A DNA stretch of 64,000 nt, from contig JAJHZJ010000531.1 of assembly GCA_023548195.1 (NCBI GenBank), positions 3,582,802 through 3,646,801 on the forward strand, written 5' to 3'. The notes beneath the pieces are model-generated. The model ran no database searches. It saw only the letters and a program-made list of their open reading frames with translations, and was not told where the DNA came from. Each line of letters opens with the position of its first letter. Position 1 is the first letter of the stretch. Position numbers and translations under genes: made by a program. This stretch comes from Bettongia penicillata ogilbyi (lineage: Eukaryota; Chordata; Mammalia; Diprotodontia; Potoroidae). This document shows positions 21,762 through 32,212 of this stretch, in pieces.

Positions 21762-22060
21762 AAGAAGCATGGTATGGGGGGTAGTGAATTGGACTCAGTC
21801 ACATAGACTTGACTTTGCATCGCACCTGAGATTAATTTTGCAACTCTGGGAAAGTCACTTTACCTTAAGCCTCAGTTTCCTCATCTGTAAATTGGGGATA
21901 ATAATAGCATTTACAGGGCTGCTTAAATGAAGATAGATACATAGATACATAGGATAGGTGAATAGCTGATAGATGGATAGATTAGATAGACAGATGATAG
22001 ATGAGATATATATGCATATATAGCACTTTACAAACAATGTGAGGTACTATTATGAGATAT
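21762..22060 (+). mobile_element. MIR SINE containing an ATAG-type repeat
   Basis: aactctgggaaagtcacttt, cctcagtttcctcatctgta and ttacagggctgcttaaatga define a MIR. A (GATA)-like run at about 21930-22015 follows inside it, then the MIR end tagcactttacaaacaatgt. Confidence 0.85.
21930..22015 (+). repeat. Imperfect ATAG/ATAC tetranucleotide repeat
   Basis: Runs of agatagat, acatagatac and gatagatg interrupt a MIR. Confidence 0.85.
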
Positions 22061-22401
22061 CATTGATTTGGGTGTATATAATATACAGGTTTTTATTGCT
22101 CTTCACTCTATTGAACTTCTCTGATACTACAGTTTTTACAAATTGAAAGTTTGTGGCAACTGCATCAATCAAGTCTATTGGCATCATTTTCCAACAGCAT
22201 GTGCTCACATCATGTCTGGGTCACATTTTGGTAATTCTTGCAATATTTCACACTTTTTATTATTTTCTGTTATGGTGATCTTTGATCAATGATCTTTGAT
22301 GTTATTATTGTAATTGTTTTAGGGTGTCAGGACCATGCCCGTATATATGACAATGAACTTAATCGATAAATGTCGTGTGTGTTCCAACTGCTCAACCTAC
22401 C

Positions 22402-22468
22402 CATTCTCTCTCTGTCTCTGTCTCTGTCTCTGTGTCTGTGTCTCTCTCTGTCTCTCTGTCTGTCTCTG

Positions 22469-22512
<44 letters not shown>

Positions 22513-22513
22513 C
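22402..22513 (+). repeat. (TCTCTG)n / (TC)n microsatellite
   Basis: TCTCTG and TCTGTG hexamers grade into pure TC, at a position where Tigger1 normally has only a short CT-rich stretch. The 75-codon frames on both strands here are repeat translations. Confidence 0.97.
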
Positions 22514-22894
22514 CCTTTCCCTCTCTCCCCAGTCCTCCCTAGTCCCTGAGACACAATATTGAAATTAGGTCAATTAATAACCCTACAATGGCCTCTAAGT
22601 GTTTAAGTGAAAGGAAGAGTCAATTCATTGTTGGCTTAGTTTAAGAAACTGCCACAGCCACGCCAACCCACAGCACCCCACCACCCTGCTTAGTACCCAT
22701 CAACATCCAGGCAACACTCTCCACCAGCAAAAAGATTATGACTGTATGGAGGTTCAGATAATGGTTAGCATTTTAAGCAATAAAGTGTTTTTAAATGAAG
22801 GCATGTACATTGTTTTTTAGACATAAAACTATTGTACACTAATTATGGCACAGTTACAGTGTAAAGATAACTTTTATGTGCACTAGGAAACCAA

Positions 22895-23040
22895 ATAATT
22901 AATGTTTATTAATTTAATTTTTAATAATTAACTTTATATTAATATACATGATTTATTATTACATATTACATATAATATGTTATATGTAATATATAATATA
23001 ATAATGTTATGTGATATTAACATATTAATTAGCAGTTAAT
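22895..23040 (+). repeat. AT-rich insertion with an inverted repeat
   Basis: About 145 bp of nearly pure A/T lies between the Tigger1 words ggaaaccaaataatt and ctttattgcagtgg. It includes TATTACATAT (22964-22973) and its inverted partner ATATGTAATA (22982-22991). Confidence 0.85.
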
Positions 23041-23104
23041 TAACTTTATTGCAGTGGTCTAGAACCAAATCCCCAATATCTCTGATGTGTGCCTGTAAAC
23101 CCAA

Positions 23105-23285
23105 ATAGAGATGCTATTTGGACCTCAGTGACTATGTAGCACAACCTCACCACTCCAACCCCCATTATTTTACAAGAAAATGAGAGGAATGATGTAACTT
23201 GTCCAAAGTCACACAAGTGTTAGGCATCAGAGGCAGAATGTGAACCCAGGTCCTCTAACTTCAGAGCTCTCTTCTCACTGTACCG
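23105..23285 (-). mobile_element. MIR3 (Ther-2-like) SINE
   Basis: acttgtccaaagtcacacaa, gaatgtgaacccaggtcctc and agctctcttctcactgtacc are in reversed MIR3 order. Confidence 0.82.
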
Positions 23286-23349
23286 TGATAATACTCTTCA
23301 GTTTCTACATATTTTGCATTTGGATAGCTATAGATATGTTGCTATAGAT

Positions 23350-23432
23350 ATGTTGCATGTACTATGTAAGTTCCTTGAGGACAGGACTTTTACATTTTTG
23401 TCTTTGTCCCCTGTGCCTTGCACATTTTGGGG
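23350..23432 (+). mobile_element. L2 LINE, 3' tip
   Basis: gtaagttccttgaggacagg, acttttacatttttgtcttt and cccctgtgccttgcaca. Confidence 0.7.
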
Positions 23433-23830
23433 GGTGAGTAGATAAAGAGCTCCCAATGGAGAAAGACCTCAGCCAGAACATGGACAGCTCTTCTTGAGTT
23501 TCTAGGATCAGAAGTCTTCTGGGAAAATGGAGACATTATGATTTTTATCCAGTTTTACACAGCCAGAATGTTTTAGAGGAAGAATGTGTTAGAGGAAGGA
23601 CTTGAGACATGTTCTACCTGACTCGAATGCCAGATCTCTACAGTGGGGGCCTCTCCTTTACATGGCACATAGCAGGTGATTAATAAAGCCCTGTTCGATT
23701 TTAACTGGAAAGTCAAATTTTGTGAATTTGACAACTGGTTAGTTACCAAATACCAGCAGTAGGTCATTCACCCAAAGTCATCACCTCATTCTTATCGTAA
23801 TCAATATTCCAATGCTTTCCCCCACATCAT
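23433..23830. other. Unassigned spacer
   Basis: Only a possible L2 tip (ggcacatagcaggtgattaa at about 23662) is seen. Confidence 0.4.
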
Positions 23831-24276
23831 TGTGATGGGGATGGAATCTGAATCCCTAAAAGGAAAAGATGTCTTTGGGATCTGGACCCCAAAAAGGAAA
23901 AGCCACTGAATTTTCCCATGCTCAGGTTCTGGCATTCACCTAGGGTACCACCCTTCCGAGTCACCCCAGAGTACTTGGCCACTCATAGGTCCTTCCCACA
24001 GTCTTTCTGTATGTAAGATCTATCTTGTTGCACCCCACCCCACACTCCACCCCACCCCCGTTTCCCCTCATTAAATTGCTCAGATTCCTTAAGAGTGTCT
24101 GACCTGCTTGTCAATACTAGTGTCTCAGTGGGCGGTTTCTTAAAATCCCACCCACCCCCACCAGTGCTCTAATAAACCTTATCTCTGGCTAAAAGGCCTG
24201 AGTCTAATGTTCCAGGCAGGATACATGCATTGTTTACTCTTGAATTTTGGGATCCCAGCACCCCCAAACTTCAACA
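23831..24276 (+). mobile_element. Solo LTR of an endogenous retrovirus (candidate)
   Basis: The 446-bp segment starts TGTGATGGGG and ends ACTTCAACA (TG...CA). It carries a polyadenylation signal at 24171 in gctctaataaaccttatctc, followed by ggctaaaaggcctgagtc and a U5-like gggatcccagcacccccaaa. The aataaacctt...aaagg-ctgagt block recurs in the minus-strand LTR at 11938, which suggests related families. No gag-pol-env sequence adjoins it, and no clear target duplication was found. Confidence 0.55.
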
Positions 24277-24539
24277 ATTAGACCCGTATATCTTAGTCTG
24301 CATCTTGTTCAGCTTGAAAAATTATGAAATAGTAGTGGTGGCTTAGCCTGCATATAATCAGGAAAGAAAAAGCTGTTGTCTCTTAATGCCTATATAAGAG
24401 AGATAACATATTTACATAGCTTCCATATCCTGGGGGACTTTGCAAATATTTCTCTGATTTCTGTTGCACTGTATTCCACATCAATAAAACAAAACTGCTT
24501 GAACTCTCCCCATTTCATAGATTTAGAAAACCCAGACTT

Positions 24540-24690
24540 AGCTCAGGTGTTTAAGATTATATTACCAGACTTACATCAAGAGATGTAAGTTCAAACCTTC
24601 ACTGGGGCTTTACAAGCATAATATCATTTAACAGCTCAGAGCCTATTTCTTCATTTGCAAAATTCCAAGAACAACATTGATGCTACCTAT
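24540..24690 (+). mobile_element. Possible MIR remnant
   Basis: agttcaaaccttcactgggg, aacagctcagagcctatttc and ttcatttgcaaaattccaag follow MIR order with heavy divergence. Confidence 0.4.
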
Positions 24691-24850
24691 GGTGGAAGAG
24701 CGAAAAGAGCATGAGATTTGAAGTCGAACTTCAGGCCCTTCCTCTACTGCTCGTTACATGTAGGAATGTGGGCAGATCGTTTAACTTTTCTGGGTCTCAG
24801 TTTCCTCATCTGTAAAATGAGGCATTTAGATAACTGGAAATTCTAGGAAT
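24690..24850 (+). mobile_element. MIR-family SINE
   Basis: catgagatttgaagtcgaac, gtgggcagatcgtttaactt, tctcagtttcctcatctgta and aaatgaggcatttagataac. Confidence 0.85.
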
Positions 24851-25428
24851 TCCTAAGAAAGTTGCCTTAAAGCCTATATAAATCTTATATGTTGGCTGAA
24901 CCAGTCATCCATGCTCCTACAGCCAAGCACAGGTCAAGGTGGGGTCAGTAACCAAGAGCAACTGAGATCTAATGCCTCTGACATCCTCTCGAGAGCCCAG
25001 TGAAGATCCTATGACACCATATATTTACCCCACAAGTCGCAAGGGATAATACCACCCTAGGCTTACTTTAGAAAAAAATCTTTTTATTGTGAGCTCACTT
25101 CTCATCATAGCAGGCTCAAGACATTCATACAAGAGGACTGCAGTGCATAGCCAAGAAAGGAGAGTACTCAGAGTACATCTGCTGCCCCACCTGAAGGGAA
25201 CTAGTCCACTATTGTTACCTAGCCACCTACTCCGCTGGCTTTTTCTTCTTATTAGATGAATTTTTTTCCTTGGGATTAGTTGACAATCTTATAAAGTTCC
25301 ACTGACTGGAATAATTCTCCCTTGATTTCCTTACTGATTTTCCTTGCAGAAAGGTGTACCCTTATCTTTTGGGTTATCACTCAGCCTCAATATTCAGCAG
25401 AATTACTCTTCCTCCCTCTTCTGAATAC
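24851..25428. other. Unassigned spacer
   Basis: No feature recognised. Confidence 0.5.
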
Positions 25429-25436
25429 CTACCTCA

Positions 25437-25756
25437 TTACAGGGGCAGCTAGGTGGTACAGCGGATAGAGCACCAGTGCAGGAGTCAGGAGGACCTGAGT
25501 TCAAATCTCACCTCAGATACTTGACACTCACTAGCTGTGTGACCTTGGGCAAGTCACTTAACCCCAATTGCCTCATCCTGGGTCATCCCCAGTCATCCTG
25601 ATGAATATCTGGTCACTGGATGCAGATGGCTCTGGAGGAGAAGTGAGGCTGGTGACCTTCACAGCCCTCCCTCACTCAGAACAAAGTCAAGTGCAAGTCA
25701 CGTCATCATTTCTCTGATGGCATGGTCTTCTTTGGCAACAAAGGATGAACCCACAG
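25437..25756 (+). mobile_element. WSINE1-like SINE (CORE-SINE head, RTE-like tail)
   Basis: The tRNA/core head ggggcagctaggtggtacag, gacctgagttcaaatctcac and gtgaccttgggcaagtcact is followed from about 25572 by catcctgggtcatccccagt, tatctggtcactggatgcag, atggctctggaggagaagtg and ttctttggcaacaaaggatg. The tail matches the LINE 3' end at 8390. An 8-bp repeat CTACCTCA (25429-25436, 25757-25764) is a plausible target duplication. Box A and box B regions of the pol III promoter are intact in appearance. Confidence 0.9.
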
Positions 25757-25766
25757 CTACCTCACC

Positions 25767-25972
25767 ATTGCTGTTTAACCCTTTCAGTTATATCTCACTC
25801 TTTGTCACTGCATTTGGGGTTTTCTTGGCAAAGACACTGGAGTGCTTTGCCATTTCCTGCTCCAGCTCATTTTACAGATTTTACAGATACTAAGTATCTG
25901 AGGTCAGATTTGAACTGAGGAAGATGAGCTTTTCTGATTCTATACTCTATCCACTGAGCCACCTAACAGCCG
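25767..25972 (-). mobile_element. MAR1 SINE
   Basis: ttgctgtttaaccctttcag, gcatttggggttttcttggc, aaagacactggagtgctttg and ctatccactgagccacctaa, in reversed MAR1 order, with an internal duplication of ttttacagat. Confidence 0.93.
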
Positions 25973-26104
25973 TAGGAAACCCCATGCACAGGGGAAATAG
26001 TATCCCCAAACATGTAGGTTTGTAATTCAGTACCTGTTTTGAGGGCAAGGAATTTACCAGTTTTAACTGTAACAAAGAGTAAGGGCATGATATAAAAGGC
26101 GGGG

Positions 26105-26255
26105 TAGTATCCCATTACAAGGTGTCCTGGCAAAGAAATTTGACCTTCATTCAGTAGGCAATATAGGGCAATTCAAGATTTTTGAGCAAAGAAGTAACCT
26201 TACTAGAACAATGGCACCTGTATGAAGATATATTAGAAGAGTGGATACAGGAACT
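26105..26255 (-). mobile_element. L2 LINE fragment
   Basis: caagatttttgagcaaagaa, gtaaccttactagaacaatg and gagtggatacaggaact follow the reversed L2 ORF region (gtgacatggtcag..., gatggattgga...), at low similarity. Confidence 0.5.
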
Positions 26256-26439
26256 ACGAGGAAGTGGTTGCTTGGCCTGCCTGACAGGAATGATCCCATG
26301 CCTGATTAACTTACCTACATACCAGAAAGTTCATATGGATGAGTCATCTTCACTCAGGCAAGGAATGCGATGCTCTCCTGATCATAACCAGAGTAGTACA
26401 TTTCATATACAAGTAGGCAATGTTTAAAAATACTTTTTT

Positions 26440-26700
26440 CCTAATTACTGTGTCTTTGTGAACCGCCGGGGGTAGGGGGCAGCAGTCCTTGTGGATCTGC
26501 CCAGCAACCGCAATCAGCTATAATGGCAGAGACCCAGAGTTCCGTGCTACCCACCATATGCCCGTGCCACCACCCATGTTTACCCATGGGACTGAAGAAC
26601 CTGAGAGCTGCCTGTTGGCATTCCTGTGAGTCATAAACTGCCTGACTTGTCGTCTTTGTAGTGTTTATGCTCCTTCTTTGTACCTCATCCATGCTCTCCT
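26440..26700. other. GC-richer block of unknown origin
   Basis: The block has more G+C and more CpG (gaaccgccggggg, gcaaccgcaat, tgcccgtgcc, ttgtcgtc) than its surroundings. The minus strand has an 83-codon frame (26692-26441) without a recognisable domain. It could be a processed gene fragment or part of an unrecognised element. Confidence 0.35.
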
Positions 26701-26985
26701 TACAGGAAGGTATTTCAAGAGTCAGTATATGTGGGAGCAGGAAACTAGACTAGTGTGATAATAGTGCAAATAAAGCAGGAAAAGATGGAAAATGTGGAAG
26801 TGGAAACAACAAAAACTAGTAAGTGAATACGTAAAACAACCTGCAGCTTACCAGTACAGGAAACTGAGTTGATGATGGTGTCAGAGGCAGAGAATAATGA
26901 GCTTCATATTGGATATATTTAGCCTCAAGGGCTTGTAAGACATCCAGCAAGGGATGTTCTATGGAACATATTCTCTAGTAGTCAG
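26700..26985 (-). mobile_element. L2 LINE fragment
   Basis: agagaataatgagcttcata, ttggatatatttagcctcaa and gacatccagcaagggatgtt match the reversed L2 segment gagttc-ttttggacatgtt-ag. Confidence 0.5.
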
Positions 26986-27021
26986 TGTTAGAAATGCATA
27001 GGTTTGGGGTTTGGTATCATG

Positions 27022-27275
27022 CTTGGAGGCAGCTAGGTGGCTCAGTAGATAGAGTGTTGAACCTGGAGTCAGGAAGACCTGAGTTCAAATTCAGTCTCAG
27101 ATATTTACTAGCTATGTGACTCTGGGCAAGTCACTAACCTCTTTCCTTTAATCCACTAGAGAAGGAAATGGCAAACCACCCCAGTATCTTTACCAAGAAA
27201 ACTCCATGCCTAGTTTTGACAAAATATGCTCCATGGGGTCCCAAGGAGTCAGACATGATCGGACACAGTATCATT
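27022..27275 (+). mobile_element. MAR1 SINE, near full length
   Basis: ggcagctaggtggctcagta, cctggagtcaggaagacctg, ctatgtgactctgggcaagt, gagaaggaaatggcaaacca and ggagtcagacatgatcggac. Confidence 0.96.
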
Positions 27276-27445
27276 TGTTTAGAAGTAGTAGTTAAGGTCA
27301 CAAGAATGAATTGGATTATTGAGAAACAGACTGCATTGTAGAGAGAGATGAAACATAAAAGGACCAATAAAAGAAGGAAAATTGGGAGACTATTAAAGTA
27401 GACTACAAAGAAGTAGGAGAGGTGGACAACATTTTTTTTAAAGTA

Positions 27446-27840
27446 GTAAGTCAAACCAAAAGCATTTATTAATTTTCTACTGTAGCACCATTCTAAATTC
27501 TAGATATAAAGAAAGGCAAAAAGCGGTCCTTACTTCCAAGGAGGTCACAGTCTAATGGCGGAGAAAACATGGAAACAACTCTATATAAATAGAAGATATA
27601 TACAAGATAAATTGGAAATACACCCCAAAGGGAAGGCACTAGCATTAAGGGATACTTGGAAAAGGTTTCTTGCAGAAGGTGAGTTTACCTAGATCCAAGA
27701 GACCAAGAAGTATGAGAAGTGAAAGTGAAGGTAATGAGATTTGGTAATTAGGAAGCCAAAGGCAAATTTATAGAAAGCAGTTTCTGTATTGGGAATGGAA
27801 GCCAGATTATAAAGATTTGATGATAGAATAGATAGTGAAG
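27446..27840 (-). mobile_element. L2 LINE, 3' end
   Basis: agcatttattaattttctac, ttccaaggaggtcacagtct, aatggcggagaaaacatgga, gggaaggcactagcattaag and ggtttcttgcagaaggtgag. Confidence 0.88.
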
Positions 27841-27929
27841 AAGTGCTATTGGATATAGATAACATTTTAAGAAGATATACACATATACACACACATGCAC
27901 ATAAAAATATTATGTATATTATACTATAT

Positions 27930-29455
27930 ATTACAAACAAAATGCTGCAAGATGAGATAGTAAGAGATAGTCCATTTACAATAACTGTAAAAGTATACAA
28001 TACCAGGGAGTATACCTGCCAAAAACAAACCTAGAAACTATATAAATAAAATTATTTTAAATGTTTTATACAAATAAAATCAGATTTAAATAATTGGAAA
28101 AATATTAATTGTTTATGGGTAGGCCAGGGTCAATATAGCAAAAATGAAAAATTTTACCTAAATGAATTTATATATTCAATGCCAAACCAATTAAAATACC
28201 AAAAATTATTTTACTGAATTAGAAAATAACAAAATTCATTTGGAAGAACAAAAAGTCAAGAATATCAATGGAACTAATAAAAAAAGATAAAGGAAAAAGG
28301 TCTTAAACTGTATTATTCATCAGTTATGAAAAGTATCCAATATTAGCTAAGAAATAGAAAGGTAGATCAATGGAAAAGTATACATAGAATTTATAGTAGC
28401 AAATACATATAGTAACCTTGTATTTGACAAATGTAAAACTTAAGATTTGGGGATAAGAATTCATTATTTGGTCAAAATTTTTGGGAAAACTGGAAAGCAG
28501 TATGGCAGAAATTGAACGCTATTTACCAAGATAAGGTCAAAGTGGATATATGATCTAGATATAAAGAGAGATATTAGAAGAAAACTAGAAGAACATGGAA
28601 CATACTATTTATCAGACTTGTAGGTGATAAACAATTTATGAATAAAAAAGAGATAGAGAGCAGAGTAGGGTATAAAATGAATAATTTTGATTATATTCAA
28701 TTAAAGGATCAGAAGGAAAGTAGAAAATTGGAGAACATTTTTATAGATAAAGGCCTCAGATAAAGGTCAAGAACACTGTCAAACTTATAAGAATAAGCAT
28801 CATTTCCCAATTGATAAATGGTCAAAGGATGTGAGCAGGCATTTTTCCATTGAAGAAATCAAAACAATTTATACTCACATGAAAAATGCTCTAAATCATT
28901 ATTTATTAAAGAAATGTACATTAAAACAACCTCAAGATATCATTTTACACCTGTCAGATTGGTTAAAATGATTGAAGTAGAAAGCAACAAATATTAAAGG
29001 GGAATGTGGAAAAACTGGGACTCTAATTCATTGTTGGTGGGATTGTAAACAGATCCAAGCATTTTGGAAAGCAATCTGGAATTATTCACAGAAGTAATAT
29101 CACTACTAGATATATTTCCAAAGATGATTAGGGACAAAGGAAAAGAACCTCTATGTTCTAAAATATGTATAGCAACTCTCTTTGTGGTGGCAAAGAAAAT
29201 TGGAAGAACAATTTTGGAGGACTAAGTTAGTTTGACTATTATAAATACCCAATCCCTAGGTTAAAAGGAAAAAAAATGAGGGAGGCAGAGAAATTTACAT
29301 GATAATTTTATTATATATTTGGAGGGAGCAGCAAGTTGTATATAATAGATTTGCAGTTTCACATGCAATCATCTTTTTAAAAATTATACTGTATTATGGA
29401 AATGCTTGTTTTATTCCATAAATTAAAAATGAAATAAATAAAAATATTAAGAAAA
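27930..29455 (+). mobile_element. L1 LINE, ORF2 C-terminal part and 3' UTR
   Basis: The fragment runs from accagggagtatacctgcca (encodes YLGI-like RT palm region) through cattgttggtgggattgtaa and gcaactctctttgtggtggc to the 3' UTR ccataaattaaaaatgaaat. Stops and deletions are frequent. The region between gaagaaattgg and the 3' UTR is shortened. The 5' part of the element is missing, as usual for old L1 copies. Confidence 0.9.
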
Positions 29456-29479
29456 ATAAATATACTAGTGAAAGGGAGT

Positions 29480-30640
29480 CTGTGAAGATATGGAATGATA
29501 CCTGGATTAGTTAGAAAAATCAAAGGAAGGCTTTTTTTAAGGATTGGGGAGACAGTAATTTTAGTAGATAGCTAGAAGTTGCTAATATTGGGGAGAGATT
29601 GGATTTTCATGAGAGATACTTCTGGAATAAAATCCTAGAGAAAGCAGAATAAAATGGGAGTAAAGGAAGAAACAGATTGGCGTTAGTGAAAAATGGAGAT
29701 TTCCCTTCTTTATAAAGGGAAGAAGAGTGACAATAGAGAGGCTTGAGAAAAGAAGGAAAGGAGCTGGCGAAGCTCACTAGATGGCTTGAATCTCCTCAGT
29801 GCAGGAGAATATGGCTGTCATGGGTGTGGTAAATGGGAATGTGGTAGAAGATGAGAGGAAAGGAGGAAAGGTTTGTAACAGCTGCTGTGGGGAATGAAAT
29901 CAGGAACAGGATCGGTAGGAATAGAACTTTTGGGCATCATGGAGGCCCCAACTGATGCTAGCTAGTTATATACCATGAATTTGTAATGGGAGAAATTAAT
30001 TCAAAGTTGTGACTCTTGTAGAAGACTCAACAGATCTGGAGGTCTAAGAGCAGGAAAATTTGAATGTTGCCCAGAATCATAGATCAGGAATGGTAGAAGG
30101 TCGGGGGGGGGGGGGGGGACAAAGAATTCTCAGGTGGAAGTTAGAGAAATATTAAAATAGCAAGTCATGGAGTCAAAGGCAGGTATGAAGGCAAGTGAAA
30201 CCAGAGGTGAGAGAGATGGATGGAAGAACACAGATTGGTCATGGGAGTGAGGGTCATGATGGGAGGAAGGAGTGGATTTAGTGTTATTGAATGCAGGATA
30301 TGATCAGAGAGTAAAATTTCCAAGATGCAGATTTTAGAGATGATGCAATTCTGAAAACTCAGGAGGTCTAAGATAAGACTGGGGCATTGAGTGACTGAAG
30401 CAGGATAGAAGAGATCATTGGAGAGTATGAGAAATTCTCATTGTCGGAGAACTCATCAACATGATTATTGAAATTCCTAAGGATAAAGGAGAGAAGAAGA
30501 TATGAAAGTCATGTACTAAGTTGGGGGAAAGACCTGGAAGTCAGCAGATGACATGTGAGGAACGAAACAGGCACTGGATAGGTAAGAATAGAACTGTTGG
30601 GCTTCAATGAGGCCCAGCTAGTGCTAGTTATCACATACAT
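29480..30640 (-). mobile_element. L2 LINE sequence, two overlapping copies
   Basis: The long purine-rich stretch follows reversed L2 ORF words (gtttgtaacagctgctgtgg, catgaatttgtaatgggaga). A segment of about 75 bp containing ggtaggaatagaac and gaggcccc occurs at 29891-29970 and again at 30559-30632. This implies two L2 pieces or a duplication. No reading frame survives. Confidence 0.55.
30103..30118 (+). repeat. Poly(G) run
   Basis: Sixteen or more consecutive G within the L2 region; length may be polymorphic or a sequencing artefact. Confidence 0.9.
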
Positions 30641-30654
30641 ACTTACTATGGTCA

Positions 30655-30776
30655 CTGACTACTGTTTCTTGTGTACCTAATGTATCACACTGATCACCAC
30701 TCTATTTCTTCACCAGTCCTTGATTGATAATTACAGCTTTATAATATAGTTGGAGATCTATTGTGACTAGACCACC
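30655..30776 (-). mobile_element. L1 ORF2 fragment
   Basis: attacagctttataatatag and ttggagatctattgtgacta, then gaccaccttcc, are the reverse of a conserved L1 ORF2 segment. Confidence 0.7.
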
Positions 30777-30777
30777 T

Positions 30778-30922
30778 TCCTGGCAAAGAGATTGGAGTGG
30801 TTTACCATTTCTTTCTCCAGCTCATTTTACAGATGAGAAAACTAAGGCAAACAGGGTCAAATGACTTGTTCAGGGTCATGCAGCTAGTAAGTGTCTGAGC
30901 CTGGATTTTAAACCTGGGTTTG
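30778..30922 (-). mobile_element. MAR1 SINE
   Basis: ggcaaagagattggagtggt, ctccagctcattttacagat and catgcagctagtaagtgtct, truncated at both ends. Confidence 0.93.
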
Positions 30923-30929
30923 ATTTCCC

Positions 30930-31058
30930 ACTCTCATCCTAGCATTGGCCGTGCAACTCTGGGCTTCCTACTTCAGCCCTCTGAGTCTCCATTTTATCAT
31001 CTTTAATAAATACTTGAGTTATTTATTTCACAGGGTTGTTGTGAAGTTGAAATGAGAT
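30930..31058 (+). mobile_element. MIR SINE, 3' half
   Basis: gtgcaactctgggcttccta, tctgagtctccattttatca and ttcacagggttgttgtgaag. Confidence 0.75.
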
Positions 31059-31059
31059 A

Positions 31060-31310
31060 GCGTGGAGAGGAAGAGAGAGAGTGATCTTTATATCTATATC
31101 AGTCTTGATATTTGTATAGATATTGATATTGGTGAAGAAATCAAGATAGAGATTGATATTGATATAGGTGATTTAGGAAGAGGAAGAAAGGAAGAGAGAA
31201 GTAGAGCGAAAGGAGAAGGGAGTGGAGGAGAGGAGAGTGGGAGAAGGAGGGAGGAGGGAGAAGAAAAGAGAAGGGAGTGAGAGGGAAGGAGGGAGAGAGA
31301 GCGAGAGCTC
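31060..31310 (+). repeat. Low-complexity GATATT and GA-rich tract
   Basis: GATATTGATA-type repeats pass into a pure purine tract of GGAGA/GAAGG words. The 72- and 80-codon frames across it are low-complexity translations. Confidence 0.9.
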
Positions 31311-31324
31311 TTCAAATCTGGGAA

Positions 31325-31505
31325 AACAGATGGCATAGAAAAAAATGTTGCTGAACGCCTGAGTTTAATCCCTACTTTTGATACTTATTACTTGGGTTAG
31401 CTTAGGCAGGGAATTCAACTTTTCTGAACTTCAATATTTTCATCTCAAAAAAAAGATGCTACGTGTACTATTCATCCCACAATGCTTTGAAAGGAGTTCT
31501 CTGTA
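31325..31505 (+). mobile_element. MIR SINE, diverged
   Basis: gcctgagtttaatccctact, ttgggttagcttaggcaggg and gaacttcaatattttcatct keep the MIR order. Confidence 0.6.
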
Positions 31506-31977
31506 AATTGAAACTATTATAATTTTCACTTCATCTATATCACATTTTATTGAAATGGTCAATTGACACTCTCCCATGCCCACTCTAAGTGTGTTTGCCC
31601 GCCACTGTGGGGAAAGTGGACTCTTAAGAGTGATCAGATACTGCTAGAGCTAAGACTTTACTAAAGAACTTAAAACAGACTACTAAGCCAATTATCTCTG
31701 TTCCTGTAACTTGAAGTCTGTCTTGTTTGCCCTTGCAGGGATCTCCCAGAGACATCTATCATTAAGGTGACCACCAGGGACATATGCTTCTTCTGAAGAA
31801 GATAAACCAACCTAGCAGAAGCCAATGGCAAATCCCAAGTCTGGTCCAGGACATATGATTTTAAAACATGCCAAATAAAAAAGAATACCACCTAAGATGA
31901 GTCAGAAAAAATTTCAAGAACGCCATTGCAAGTTTCTTTGTTTTCTCTTGCTGAACAAATTCCTTAGGAAGGAAGAA
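31506..31977. other. Unassigned spacer
   Basis: No feature recognised. Confidence 0.5.
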
Positions 31978-32212
31978 ACGGAATAATTATTTATATAGCA
32001 CAGACTAAGTGCTAGGAACTATGTTAAATGTTTTACAAATATCTCATTTCATCCTCACAACAACCCCCTGAGGTGGATGCTATTATCATCCCCATTTTAT
32101 AGTTAAAGAAACCTACATTAAGGAACTTGCTAAGAGACAGGTAGAAGTGTCTCGGGTCTTTCTGACTCCAGGTCCAGAATTCTCTACACTGAGCTTCCAG
32201 CTGCCTCTTCAG
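31978..32212 (-). mobile_element. MIR (Ther-1) SINE
   Basis: gtgctaggaactatgttaaa, catttcatcctcacaacaac, cctgaggtggatgctattat and tctgactccaggtccagaat, in reversed MIR order. Confidence 0.92.

Larger units (their letters stand above)
22083..23097 (+). mobile_element. Tigger1-like (TcMar) DNA transposon, internally deleted
   Basis: Tigger1 words run from end to end: tacaggtttttattgctctt, acaaattgaaagtttgtggc, aatcaagtctattggcatca, cattttggtaattcttgcaa, tatggtgatctttgatcaat, tgaacttaatcgataaatgt, aaattaggtcaattaataac, ccaccagcaaaaagattatg, tagacataaaactattgtac, ttattgcagtggtctagaac, and the end ctctgatgtgtgcctgta. The transposase gene is missing apart from its start and end. TA borders both sides. 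A TCTCTG repeat and an AT-rich block have expanded inside it. Confidence 0.92.

Noticed and set aside
22327..22562. RDRDRE and CLCL repeat frames on both strands
   Set aside because: Translation of the TCTCTG microsatellite inside Tigger1.
25441..25575. tRNA gene call from the SINE head
   Set aside because: The box A and box B words belong to the tRNA-derived head of a CORE-SINE and do not fold as a complete tRNA here.
31062..31336. Frames rich in isoleucine/aspartate and in serine/proline
   Set aside because: Low-complexity GATATT and GA-rich tract.
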